Assembly: GCA_965178125.1 (NCBI GenBank)
Contig: OZ237755.1
Span: 434,001-498,000 of the forward strand
Direction: 5' to 3'
Length of the DNA stretch: 64,000 nt
Source: Bilabrum cf. latius
Lineage: Eukaryota; Bigyra: Bicosoecida; Bigyra; Bicosoecida
Below are positions 13,224 through 22,989 of this stretch, one piece after another; position 1 is the stretch's first letter, and every line of letters begins with the position of its first letter. Below the pieces are notes generated by a model. It had not been told where the DNA came from. It saw only the letters and a list, made by a program, of their open reading frames with translations, and searched no databases. Made by a program: the position numbers and the translations under genes.

Positions 13224-14405
13224 TCACTTGCCCGCATTTAGCTTCTTGGCCCTAGAGCCAGAGGCACCTCTCTCCTGCTCCCTTGGTCGCTTCTTTCCCG
13301 CCCCAGCACCGAAGAATGCAGTCAGCTTCGAGGTGCGTTTCTTAAATCTGAGCCACGTCCTGGCGGATCCAGGCGGAGCTTTCTTTGCCGAAGCGGATCC
13401 TGTGCTGGAGGACTTGATACCTGTCTTTGGCTTCGAGGCGGCAGCAATTTCACTCTTCGATGTTGCCTGTGAGCCGGTCATGCTAGACTCGCCTACCACC
13501 GATGCGCTAGTAGCCGCGAGCAGCCTCCCAAGCGCGGCTTCATCCAGGAACAGATCCATCGCCACATGGTCCGACCACTTCTTGTGCGTGTTGAGCACGT
13601 TGCATCCGCGCACCGCACCTTGGAACACTCTAGGCGACACCATCATGAAGTCGATTCGGAGGCCCATGTTCGTCGCTCTGGCATCCGTTCTCCAGCTCCA
13701 AACCGTGTACTGGTGCTGCGTGGTCGGGTGCAGCAGCCTCCAGCAGTCCACAAAGGGCTGTAGGCTGACCACAGGCCCAGTTGCCGAGGCACCGACCGAG
13801 TTGCTAGAAGCTGACGACGGCGAAGATGATGACGATGACGATGAAACCTTGGGGTCTGACGCACTACTCGCTTGCGTGGACCGCACGGCGCCAAACAGTG
13901 TCTTGCGCTCTGCTTCAACGCATGGCACCAACGCAGCGAGGTCTGGTAGAGGCAGCGATACGCCCCCTGAAGCGATGGGAGGCACCTGAATCTGACCCAC
14001 AGGCAAATAATCAGCGAGAGATGCAGACTTTTCGCTTTGCGTGTGGGTACTCTGCGCGCCAGATGCAGCCGATGCCGCCTTCAAAACCGCACTACTAGGC
14101 TGCTTCGTCGCCTCGACAGGCGCGGCTGGTGATGATAGTACAGCTTGCAAGGCATCAGCCTATTTAAGAGCCGGCTCAGACGTCGGCAGCAGCGGAGGGC
14201 CCATGAGTGAGTCCAGAAATGTAACCTCACCGATAGAGTAGCCTCCGTAGCAGTGCCTGCTCTATCCTGCCTGACTTGTCGGCTGCCACGGAAGCAGCCC
14301 TGCCTTGGCACACAGAACTTCGGGTTCTTTTGATTCGCCGCTAAGGGCAGTGGCAGGCTTGCTGGATGAGGTTGCAGCGATCCCGCTAGTCATACTTGCA
14401 ATCGA

Positions 14406-14437
<32 letters not shown>

Positions 14438-15068
14438 CTGCAGAGGAGCTGCTCACCTCCCTGGCCGCCTGCGCAGTTGACATGGCCTTGCTTCCATCGC
14501 CCCCTCCCTTGCGCTGCACCTCGGGGTGAAGGTCGTTGACGTGGGAGTGTGGGGCGTTGAAGTCACCGAGCAACACCACCTCGTTCCCCGCCAGCTTCTC
14601 CCGAGCAACTGCCTTTCGCAGCAAGGCAAAAAATTCCAGCTTCGCTTCTAGGCGTGGCCGGCCCGACTGCCGCTCACCGCTGTTCGGGGCGTATACGTTT
14701 AGTACTGACAGTCCAGATGAATTCAAATGCGACGGTAGGTTGCACCTAACGATCACGCAACGCCCCTCTCGATCTAGCTCGTGTTGCAGAGGCGCACCGT
14801 CACCTGACGTTGCCACGATTACCCCACGCCGCACGAATGTAGCGACCCCATTCATGCCTTTTTTTGCCAGTGAAAATGACCAGAATGAGTCCCATCCATC
14901 AGGACACGCTACATCCTCAGGTACATCATTTTGAGACGCTTTGGTCTCTTGCAACGCAACTATGTCGGCATTCGTGGCATCAAGCCAGGCCTTGAAGCTG
15001 CCAAAATGCTTCGTCATCAATGGCAGCAACGACATCAGGCTAGCTACATTCCATGACAAGATTCTCAT
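13224..15068 (-). CDS. APEX2: AP endonuclease 2 (APE2/APN2-type ExoIII nuclease)
   Basis: Single exon, 614 residues, ATG at 15068 and TGA at 13224. It is an exonuclease-III-fold DNase acting on abasic sites and 3' blocked ends. Visible motifs in order are MRILSWNVASL at the N-terminus, LQETKAS (metal-binding Glu), VYAPNSGE, LLGDFNAPH (catalytic Asp/Asn), FVDCWRLLHP, ARATNMGLRIDFMM and WSDHVAM (catalytic Asp-His pair). The C-terminus has SKLTAFFGAGAGKKR, a degenerate PCNA-binding PIP box followed by basic residues, as in APE2. Serine-rich inserts, one a run of about eleven Ser, interrupt the fold between GDFN and FVDCW. In-frame TAG at 14262 and near 14160 must be read through to join the two catalytic halves. 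The C-terminal Zf-GRF finger of animal APE2 is not seen. Confidence 0.88.
14407..14436 (-). repeat. (CTG)10 triplet run encoding polyserine in APE2
   Basis: Ten uninterrupted CTG triplets on the plus strand are read as AGC (Ser) codons on the minus strand. They lie in an insert of the APE2 nuclease domain. Confidence 0.8.
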
Positions 15069-15287
15069 CTGCTTGGCTGTCCTGTTTGCTTGTTCATGAC
15101 GGACCGTGAATTCAAAAAGGACGAGACCGGAAGTGAATCTTGCGACGGGATCCTAGTGAGTTACCTGTATGCAATAGGCACCTGTTCGAAACTCCATCGA
15201 GCTTGCTTGAACTTCTTGCTTCGGATCGGGCCGTTTGCGCCAAGGTCTTTGAGCTTCTTGCTTCGGATCGGATCCCTAGTGTGCAGT
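15069..15287. promoter_or_regulatory. Divergent upstream region of APE2 and the secreted propeller gene
   Basis: 219 bp between divergent start codons. It carries an 18-base direct repeat, CTTCTTGCTTCGGATCGG, at 15212-15229 and again at 15254-15271, 42 bp apart. The repeat could be a regulatory site for the gene at 15288, but nothing beyond the repetition shows this. Confidence 0.35.
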
Positions 15288-16652
15288 ATGAACGGGCTAG
15301 CAAGTCACGTTATCATGATCACCGCAGGCGCAGTTGCAGCCAGCGACTCGAGTACACGCATGTGTTCTTTGAATGGCATCTGGAATCCAAAGGATGGAGC
15401 ATGCTAGTGTGACCCAGGCTGGAAGGGAGGCTCCTGCGCTGAACTCGATCTTGCGCCGGTCCGTGCCAACAGAATGGGCTTAGCGAATGCAAGCAACCCT
15501 ACGTGGGGCGGAACTGCTATATTTGAAGGTAACCGCTGGCACTTAGTTGTCGGGGCCCGAGCTGTGGACACGGGTTCCTACACGAGCGAGAACTATCCGT
15601 GCGACTCCAAAATCGTAAGGGCCCAGACAAATGGCACTGACCCCACGGGACCATGGAGCATTGTGGAAGATATTATACCTCGAGTGAGCTGGGAGCCTGC
15701 CATAGTGAGGGCGCCACGCAAGGCCTTGTTCCGAGCTGGCAGCAATGCGACCAGCGGTCGAGAGCTCCATCCGGACCACAAGGATGACCCGCTGGTGATG
15801 CTCTTCTTCGGCAACCAAAGCTTTAATAAGCCGGAAGTAGGGGCACCGATCTGCTCCATCAATTCCGCGTATCTCACGAACATGACCATGTACTGGACCA
15901 CTAGCCCGAGCGGGAGCGTCGCAGGCCCATGGGCCGCTCCCCGGGAGGTGCGCGGCATGGAGAACAAACTCAACAAGACGGTGCGGATCGCAGGCCGGGG
16001 CACTGTGCTCAAGGAGCCGTGCGCTTGGTACTGCTCCAACGGTAACCCAGGACCTGCATACCACCCGAACGGCACCCTTTTCGCAATCATGCGCTCCGAC
16101 ACATGCGATCAAGCTTGCCAGCAAGGGGAGCACCTGTCGCTGTGGAGAGCTGACGATGGTCCTGGGGGAGAGTGGGTCCTGGTCACTCCGGAGCCTCTGT
16201 TTGGGTGGGGCAATGCCTCCAGCACCACATGCAATGCATCCATAAACTACAATCGCTGCTACCGCAATGAAGATCCTCACCTCTGGATCGACGAGAGGGG
16301 ATGGCACGTGCTCTCCCACAACCAGAATTCCAAGGCATTCGACCAGCGCGGTGGGTACGGCTGGTCCTTGGATGGACTGGAATGGACCTTCGAGACGATG
16401 CTGCTCGCGGATCCGAACGTGTCGGCCTGGGACATCAACGTGCAGCTCTCCAACGGCACTGTGCTTCCTACGGGGCGCCGGCAGCGACCCTCGCTCCTTC
16501 GTGACCCGAACACCGGAAAACCAACCCACCTCATCAACGGCGCAGACCTGCTCAACCGCACCCAGCATGGTGATCCGCCCCCACCGTGGTGCGAGTCGTG
16601 CCACTGGGGAACTGGCATCACCCTGATCCAGCCACTGAGGACTGGCAGCTGA
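15288..16652 (+). CDS. Secreted EGF-like plus GH43-like beta-propeller protein
   Basis: Single exon, 454 residues, ATG at 15288 and TGA at 16650. A hydrophobic N-terminus (HVIMITAGAVAAS) looks like a signal peptide. An EGF-like module follows: MCSLNGIW, then DGACQCDPGWKG, then SCAELDL. The Gln between the two Cys is an in-frame TAG at 15405. The rest resembles five-bladed beta-propeller glycosidases of the GH43/GH32 type: repeated WxxV/GPW blades (TGPWSIVED, AGPWAAPREV), NEDPHLWIDERGWH and DINVQLSNGT. Numerous N-x-S/T sequons fit secretion and N-glycosylation. I cannot identify the catalytic acids with certainty, so enzymatic activity and substrate are not assigned. Confidence 0.72.
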
Positions 16653-16755
16653 CTTGGCATTAGATTATTGTAGCACGTTCGGTTCGTGTAGCTTGAGCAT
16701 GGCAAGAGGTTGTACCCCTGCAATTGATTGTCAAACATACAACAATTACAATGTT

Positions 16756-19700
16756 TCAATCACCCGCAAGAAGATCCGCACCGCGGGACTGCGGCCCAGG
16801 CGCGGGAGCCGGGACAGTCCTACCGGGCACGCGACTGTTCGGGAGAACTGCACCCGCCCTTGGCCCTCGCTGCAGTTGCTATGCACCCGATGGATCGCTC
16901 GCTGACACGGCAGTCATACCCGGCACACTCCGCAGCACGAATGTCTTCCGGCCCTTGCCTTCCTCGGGTTGCTCGGCGCTCTACTGCAAGCCGCCCTGTA
17001 GGTGCTTGCCCATGGCCTGAGCCGCTGCCCGTGACCTGAGCCCAAGCTGCGACACCGCCCGATGGGACGGAGATCCCGACCCACCTGCTCTGGCGAAGCT
17101 GCCTTGCGTATGTCTCTCGTGTGCAATGCGGCCATGCAACAGCCCCAGGCGGCCCGCGTCTTCCGCCGCGGCGTTGTGGCCCGCCTGTCCTGGAGGCGGC
17201 AAGACTGCCGTCCCGCGTGCCGCCGCCACTGCACGAGCGGCACTAGCCTCTGCCGATCGCATAGTGGCATTCTGCGACGAAACGCGCGGCTGGGTGCCTG
17301 CCATCAGGCTGGCAGCAGCTGCAGCACCCGCGAGCCGGGCACCTCCGCTGTCGGAACGGTGGTAATTCCTTTGTGCGTCAAAGTGACCGCTCACCACCCC
17401 AGCCCCAGCTGCACCGTCTGGGTGCGTCATGTCCGCACCGACGAAATACGAGCCAGAGCTGGGCGAGTTGCTCTGGCTGTGCCGGCCAACCCTGCTGTTT
17501 GCGGCTCTCGGAGACCCCGGTTGGCTCGCCCTCTCTCGAGCGCTGGCGGCGCCAGGCCCAAACCCGTGAGGGTCAAGCTCGATCCCGAGCTGCGCTGCCA
17601 TTGCCACCTCCGTGCGGACCCGCGCCGCCACACCGGACGCGCCGACAGGACCGTGCTGCAGCGATGCGCTTGCGTACGCAGGGCGGGTAGGCACATGGCT
17701 CTGCTCGGCGAGCTGATTCACGGCCAGCTAAGAGCTGGTCTGGCTCGCCAGCTGAGCATTCTACCGGATGGTGATACTCTACGATTTGGCGAGTGCTGCC
17801 CTAAGCACCTCGGCAGGGAATGTCCCGTCTGTGGTGAGCAGGTTAGCACCGGGAATTGTGGGCGGCTTCCGGCGAGGCGCCTTGCGGGTATTGGCAAGCT
17901 GGCTGCTGGTCTCCTCGTCGTCGTTGGCATCTTTAGACTTTCTGCGAGGCGCCTTGCGGGTATTGGCAAGCTGGCTGCTGGTCTCCTCGTCGTCGTTGGC
18001 ATCTTCAGACTTCGGGTCGGTTGGCACATCGTCCTGCTTGCTGGCTGCAGGGCTGCTCGGCCGGTCAGCATCGTCGACTTGCGATCCTTTGTCTGCATCG
18101 GCACCTTGGGACTTATCCGCGCCCTTGTCCGTCGGTTCGGCCTCCTCCTTGGACTCGGTCGCGGGGCTCCCTTGCCTGATGATCTCCAGGAGCTTTGAGG
18201 GACGCCTGCGCATCCACGCCTACGGAGAGCCGCTGGACCGGGACCGTGGGGTACTGCTGCTGCTGCTGCTCCTCGATTCCTTGGCGTTCTTGCCTGGCTT
18301 GCTGGCGTCTTGCACCGATTGCTGTGCAGCGACACGCATCGCGACATCTCCAAGGGACCCGAACGCGCCTTGCTTTTGAAGCGCGGTGATCTTCTTCATG
18401 GCGCCGTGCAGCTGCGTCACGCTCTTCTTCCTCTTGATAAGCTTCCCCGAGTCGTTTGCCACCAGCCGGACCTTCTTGAGCAGCGACTTGCGCCTCCTCA
18501 ACCTGCCTCTCGGGCTCTGGCCTCCCTCCGTCCCGTCCGCTGTGCCCACGGACTCACCCGCGTCGCTCGTGCCGCTGAAGCTGCCAGTGGATGCCAGGGA
18601 GACGCCAGTATCCGCCCGGCCACGCCTGCTCTCTACGCGCGGCAACGGCGTGACCACGTCTTCGGCCTGGCCGGTGCTGCCACCAGGCGTCCCCGGCCCG
18701 CTGTTGCCCCCGGGCCCCCCGCACTCCTGTTGAATGTCGGGGCTGGACCTCGTGGACAGCGACACCTCCACTTGGATGGCGCCGAGCTCTGCGTCTGTGG
18801 GCATTGTGCCCGTGCTGACTGGGGCGGGGCGGGGCCTGGGCGGCGGCTGCTACTGCGGTTGCTTTGCGTTGACCGCGTCCCGTGCTTCCGGCTCGCGACC
18901 GTCAGGAGCGTCGACCGGGTCCGCAGTGGAATGCAGTGGCTCTGGGGTCGGCTTGGGCTGGATCCCCGGCGGTGGAGCGGGGCCACCATCAGGGCTGCCG
19001 GTAGCTTCGCCCAGATCCGGCTGCTGCGTACTGCGCTGAGGCGTCGCTTTGGAGCCGACCTCTCGATGGGCCAGCAAAGCTTGGTCGGACGCTACCGGCG
19101 TCGGCCGCGTGGTTGTACCCGGAGGCTGGCCCGCGCCTTCGCTGTCCTAGCCCAAGCCTCGACCGCTTGCACCCGCACCGCTGTCACCTCTGGGGCTCAT
19201 GTTCCTCCGCAGCCGCATGGCCTGGGAGCGAGCCTTGAGCAGCAGCGCATCGGCGGCTGCCTTGGCCGTTTCAAGCTCCGCAGCCCCCTCGTCCTCGACC
19301 TGGTCCTGCTCTCTTTGCTCGTGCTGCTGCTCCTAGCCTTCCTCTCCAACACCTGATGGAGCAACTGCCGCAGCGCGAGTCCCGTCTCTCTGCCGGCCGT
19401 CTCGCGCTGGGTCGACAATCTTTCCACCGGATTCTCTGGGGGCTGGTGCTGCCGCCCGTGGGGGATTTCCATTTCCAGTGCGAGGTGAGGCCGTGCGCTT
19501 GGACGATGGCGACTCCTTCTGTCGGTGCTCTCGCTCCTCCTCCAGGTCACGCCGCAGCGCCACAGACTCGCCCCGCGCGTCAGCCGCACTAGTTGCCGCC
19601 CGCTCTAGCCGCTCCCTGAGTCCGTCCGCCTCCCTTCTGGCCACGTCCCTCTCTAGCCTCGCGTCCTTGGCGTCTGCCCTGGCCGCGTCCAGCTCTTGCT

Positions 19701-20895
19701 TGCACCTCGACAGCTCCGTCTTGAGCCTGTCCACCACCTGCCTGGAGAGCTGCTTGACTCGCTCGAGCAGGCCGGCATCAACCTGCTGCTGCTGCTGCTG
19801 CTGCTGCCGCTGCGGCCCTCCGTCCTCGCTGCTGGTCTGGTCCGTCGTTCTCCCTTCCTCGCGTGCCTGCTGCAGCTGCTGCCTGGTATCGGACAGGTCT
19901 GCTTCCAGATCCGCGGTCCTGCTTTTCGCTTCTTCCAGGGCTCGCTGCAGGGATTTTGAAGCCTCCTGGCGGTCGTCCCTGTCTCGCCGTGCCCGGTCGG
20001 CCCGCGCCTCCAGACGATCGCAATCCGCCTGTAGGGCACTCGATCGGTCCCGCTCGAGCTCCAACGCTCGCCTTAATCGTCGTAGCTCCAATGCATCCCC
20101 GGCGTACCCGTGGGGGGCACCGCTCGCGGATGGAAGGCCGTCGCTGGCTTCCGTGCCAGCGCGTGGCATGGCACGACCAGCGGTCGCTTTCGCTTCCAAC
20201 TCCTGGATTTTCTGCGTAAGCGAGAGGAGGCGTGACGATATAGATTGAGTGGAGCTGAGTAGTATGGAAATCCGTATCACGGCGCCAAGCATTGCATTGC
20301 TCACGGATTGCATAGATGCGTATTCACGCTTGCTCTCCTCGACGAGCCTGCGCAGCTGCATCTTTGCTTGCTTCAGCTGTTTCCGCAGCCGATGTACTTC
20401 CTGCTTGTGTCTAGGAGCAGCTGTGTCACTTTGCTCCAGACCATGCGAAGTTGTTGCGCTCGTATGTCCATGGGTGACACTGTCTCGATCCGCGGACGGC
20501 CGTTGACCAGCAACGCGAGAACTTGCTTGTGGCGAAACACGACTTGATGCTGGACCCAGATGGCCCCTATCTACTGGACCTTCTACTGATGATGCTGCTC
20601 CTGCTCGCCCAGCTCGACTAAACGGCCCCCGTGAGCCAGTAAGCTAGTCTAGGGAAGGCATTGGATTTGCTGCTTGGCCTTTCCGTTCGCCAGCTCCGGA
20701 ATGCACAGAGTCTGATGAAGGCCCCGATCCAACCACCCTTCCCCGCAAACTACTTTCAGCAGAACTCCCGCGAATAGGGAGCTCCAGCTTCCCAATTGCC
20801 AAGGAAACATGATCCTGTGCAGCTTCCGCGATGAGCTTGTCCAGGGTATCAAGCTCGGTAGAATGCTGCGTTTTGATGGATTCTGCTCTCTACAT
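16756..20895 (-). CDS. Coiled-coil protein with disordered C-terminal half
   Basis: Single exon, 1,379 residues. ATG at 20893-20895 is followed at once by TAG, so the protein begins MQRAESIKTQ; TGA lies at 16756. Residues about 170-520 are strongly heptad-like and rich in Arg, Glu and Leu (e.g. LELRRLRRALELERDR), with a QQQQQQQQ run from CAG codons. The remainder is low-complexity and charged, with a basic patch (RRRKSLLKKVRL) and a perfect 24-residue tandem duplication. There are 11 in-frame TAG. No enzymatic domain is recognised; a cytoskeletal or scaffold role is only a guess from the coiled coil. Confidence 0.72.
17872..18015 (-). repeat. Two-copy 72-bp tandem duplication in coding sequence
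   Basis: A 72-base unit starts GCGAGGCGCCTTGCGG at 17872 and repeats at 17944. The first 60 or so bases are identical and only the last few differ. It encodes two copies of a 24-residue unit (KDANDDEETSSQLANTRK and flanks), preserving frame. The near identity at nucleotide level implies a recent slippage or unequal exchange event. Confidence 0.85.
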
Positions 20896-21084
20896 AGTGT
20901 GATTAAGGATATGCAAAACCACTGAGCAAGGAAGGCGCTCAGCGTGGTTGTATATGCAGGGTGCCTTCTTCGACTCATGTAATTCATATTTCATCGCACT
21001 GTGGTGGGTTGTTAACACCTTACAACAATTCTGGCGCTTGCAACTTTTTTATCGTCCGCTGCAGTTACGCCTTCCAGATTAACT
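20896..21084. promoter_or_regulatory. Divergent upstream region (coiled-coil gene / ArfGAP)
   Basis: 189 bp between divergent start codons, AT-richer than flanking exons (near 20980-21060). No specific motif is recognised; the promoter role is inferred from gene orientation. Confidence 0.3.
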
Positions 21085-22778
21085 ATGGACCTTGATGAAA
21101 AATGTAGTAAGCGTATTATATACTCGAAGTCTAAGCGGAGTTAATGGAGTTGAATGCCTAGATTAGCGTGAGGCTGATCCTATCTTACTTCATCGCAGAT
21201 GAGAGGGATGTCGAGGCAGTAATGAAGAAGCTTAAGCAGCACTAGGCAAATAAGGTAAGATATGAATTCTATTTTACCGGTCATTCCCACGTGAGGCCTT
21301 CGTCCTGGAACCATGATTTCACCGGAACGTTCCTGAACTGTCTTCGCTGCGCAGACGTGCTTCGATTGCCCGGCCCGCAACCCAATCTGGGCCTCTGCAA
21401 CGTTTGGGGTATTTGTTTGTCTGGAATGCTCCGGATACCACCGTCGAATGGGTTCGCACATCTCATTTGTTCGCTCCACTGGGCTCGACAAGTGGAAGCG
21501 GAAGCACCTCATGACTATGTGCGTCGGAGGAAATGCGAACGCGAGAGACTTTTTCAAGGCGAAAGGCTTTGGAGACCTTAATTCGAAAGTGAGAGCCTAA
21601 TCCAAGCGCCACGCGTTAGATCTTGCCTAGGCACGGGCGCGTGCCTGCCTCCGGCATTGCTACAACCGAGCTCTCGCAAGCCTCCAAACCAGAAAAGCTC
21701 GCAGATTTAGACAAAGTACACTTCAAGAGTGGCTCAAATGTACAAACGTGAGATTGACGCAGCCGTCGCAAACGCTGCGGCAGCCGGCAAAGGACCTCTG
21801 GACCTGATCCGTCCCGCGGAGGCGAGCAAGTACGCAGCTGGCGCTGCCGCAGTCGCGAGCCAGAGGGGCGGGGCCTCTCTATCCATCGCAGCGGGCAGGG
21901 GAGGTTCAACCGCAGCCGCTGCAGGCAGCGATAGTCGCGCGTCGAGCCAGGGGGGCGACGGCGGCACGTCCTCCCCAGCTCCGCTGCTGTCTGCCTTTGG
22001 AGACGTGGGTGTCATGAGGGCCCAGATGGCCTAGGAAGCTGCCCGCAAACAGGCAGAGGCGCAGGCATCGGCGCCCAGGCTCGTCACGTCGGGGAACAAC
22101 GGCAGCTCCGCTGCGGGGGGGTCCTCCGGAGCCGCAGCGGATCCTGGCCGCGGGATCCTGTCGATGGCCGGAGCTGGTGCAGGGGCAGGGGCAGCTCCCT
22201 CCAGCAGCTCCGGGTTGGTCGGGGCGGGGGGGCTCTACCGCGCTTCGAACTCGAAGGGGACTGCTGCGCCAGCGCCCGCTCCTGCACCTGCGCCAGCCGC
22301 CAAGGCTGGTGGGGGCGGGGACGGAGGAGGAGGAGGCTGGGACGATGACTTTGGCGCTGACTTGGAGGTGGAGGCAGCCAAGGTGGCCAAATCGGCACCA
22401 AAGCGGGCGCCTGCCCCTGCTCCAGCGGCTGCTTCCGGCAGCCTGTACAGACCGTCAGTGGCCGGCGGCAGCATCGTCTCTTCCCCTGGTCGATCCGGCC
22501 GACGACCGGCGCCGGCAGCCGACAAGCACAACTCCGAGATGGCGGCACCCAAGGCGGCGGGCCGTGCCGGCTTCGGGGCCTTTGGTAGCATCGGGGGCAT
22601 CGGGGCCGCGAGCATCGGAACGGGCACTGGGGCTGCGAGCAAGTTCACGACAGGGAAGAAGGTCGTGAGCACTGCCGGCGTGGGTTCCCGAGTCACTGGA
22701 GGCGGCGGTGGGTCGAGCAGTGGAGGTGCTGGGGGGGGCAGCAGCGACGATTTCTTCGCGAGCATGGGCGTGATGTGA
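21085..22778 (+). CDS. Arf GTPase-activating protein, ARFGAP2/3 (Glo3) type
   Basis: Four exons, 21085-21106, 21199-21254, 21355-21588 and 21705-22778, give 461 residues ending in TGA. Introns of 92, 100 and 116 bp have GTAAG/GTGAG donors and GCAG acceptors. The ArfGAP zinc finger is complete: CFDC, 16 residues, CLEC (Cys 28, 31, 48, 51), then the arginine-finger region GYHRRMG and HISFVRSTGLDKW, GGNANARDFF. Exon 4 opens with IQTKYTSRVAQMYKRE, matching the segment after the GAP domain in ARFGAP2/3. TAG at 21243 (KQHQANK, just before the finger), near 21708 and near 22032 are read as Gln. By family it stimulates GTP hydrolysis on Arf1 during COPI coat cycling at the Golgi. The Ala/Gly/Pro-rich C-terminus keeps acidic WDDDFGAD and DDFFASMGV patches. 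Confidence 0.9.
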
Positions 22779-22989
22779 AGTCAGGAGGGGTTGCAACCGC
22801 CAAGGCTGGAGGGGTCCTGGATCCGGGAAGGGGTTGCAAGCAAAACCCAGTCGGATCGATCCGTGTGTCAACAAGTCTATGTGTACCGTTCTTTTGACAG
22901 TAGCCGTGCTAATATCCAGATGCAGGTTGTACCGTTGGTCAAACAAACAAACAAACAGTGGCGGCACAGGGCACTGCTCGCCCCTCTCG

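Noticed and set aside
15160-15200. tRNA-like B box (CTGTTCGAAACTCC)
   Set aside because: No matching A box, acceptor stem or anticodon arm at the right spacing could be found. No other tRNA, including one with anticodon CUA, was recognised by eye in the window.
15543-16604. 353-codon open frame antisense to the secreted propeller gene
   Set aside because: The plus strand encodes signal peptide, EGF-like and propeller motifs; the antisense frame is a high-GC shadow.
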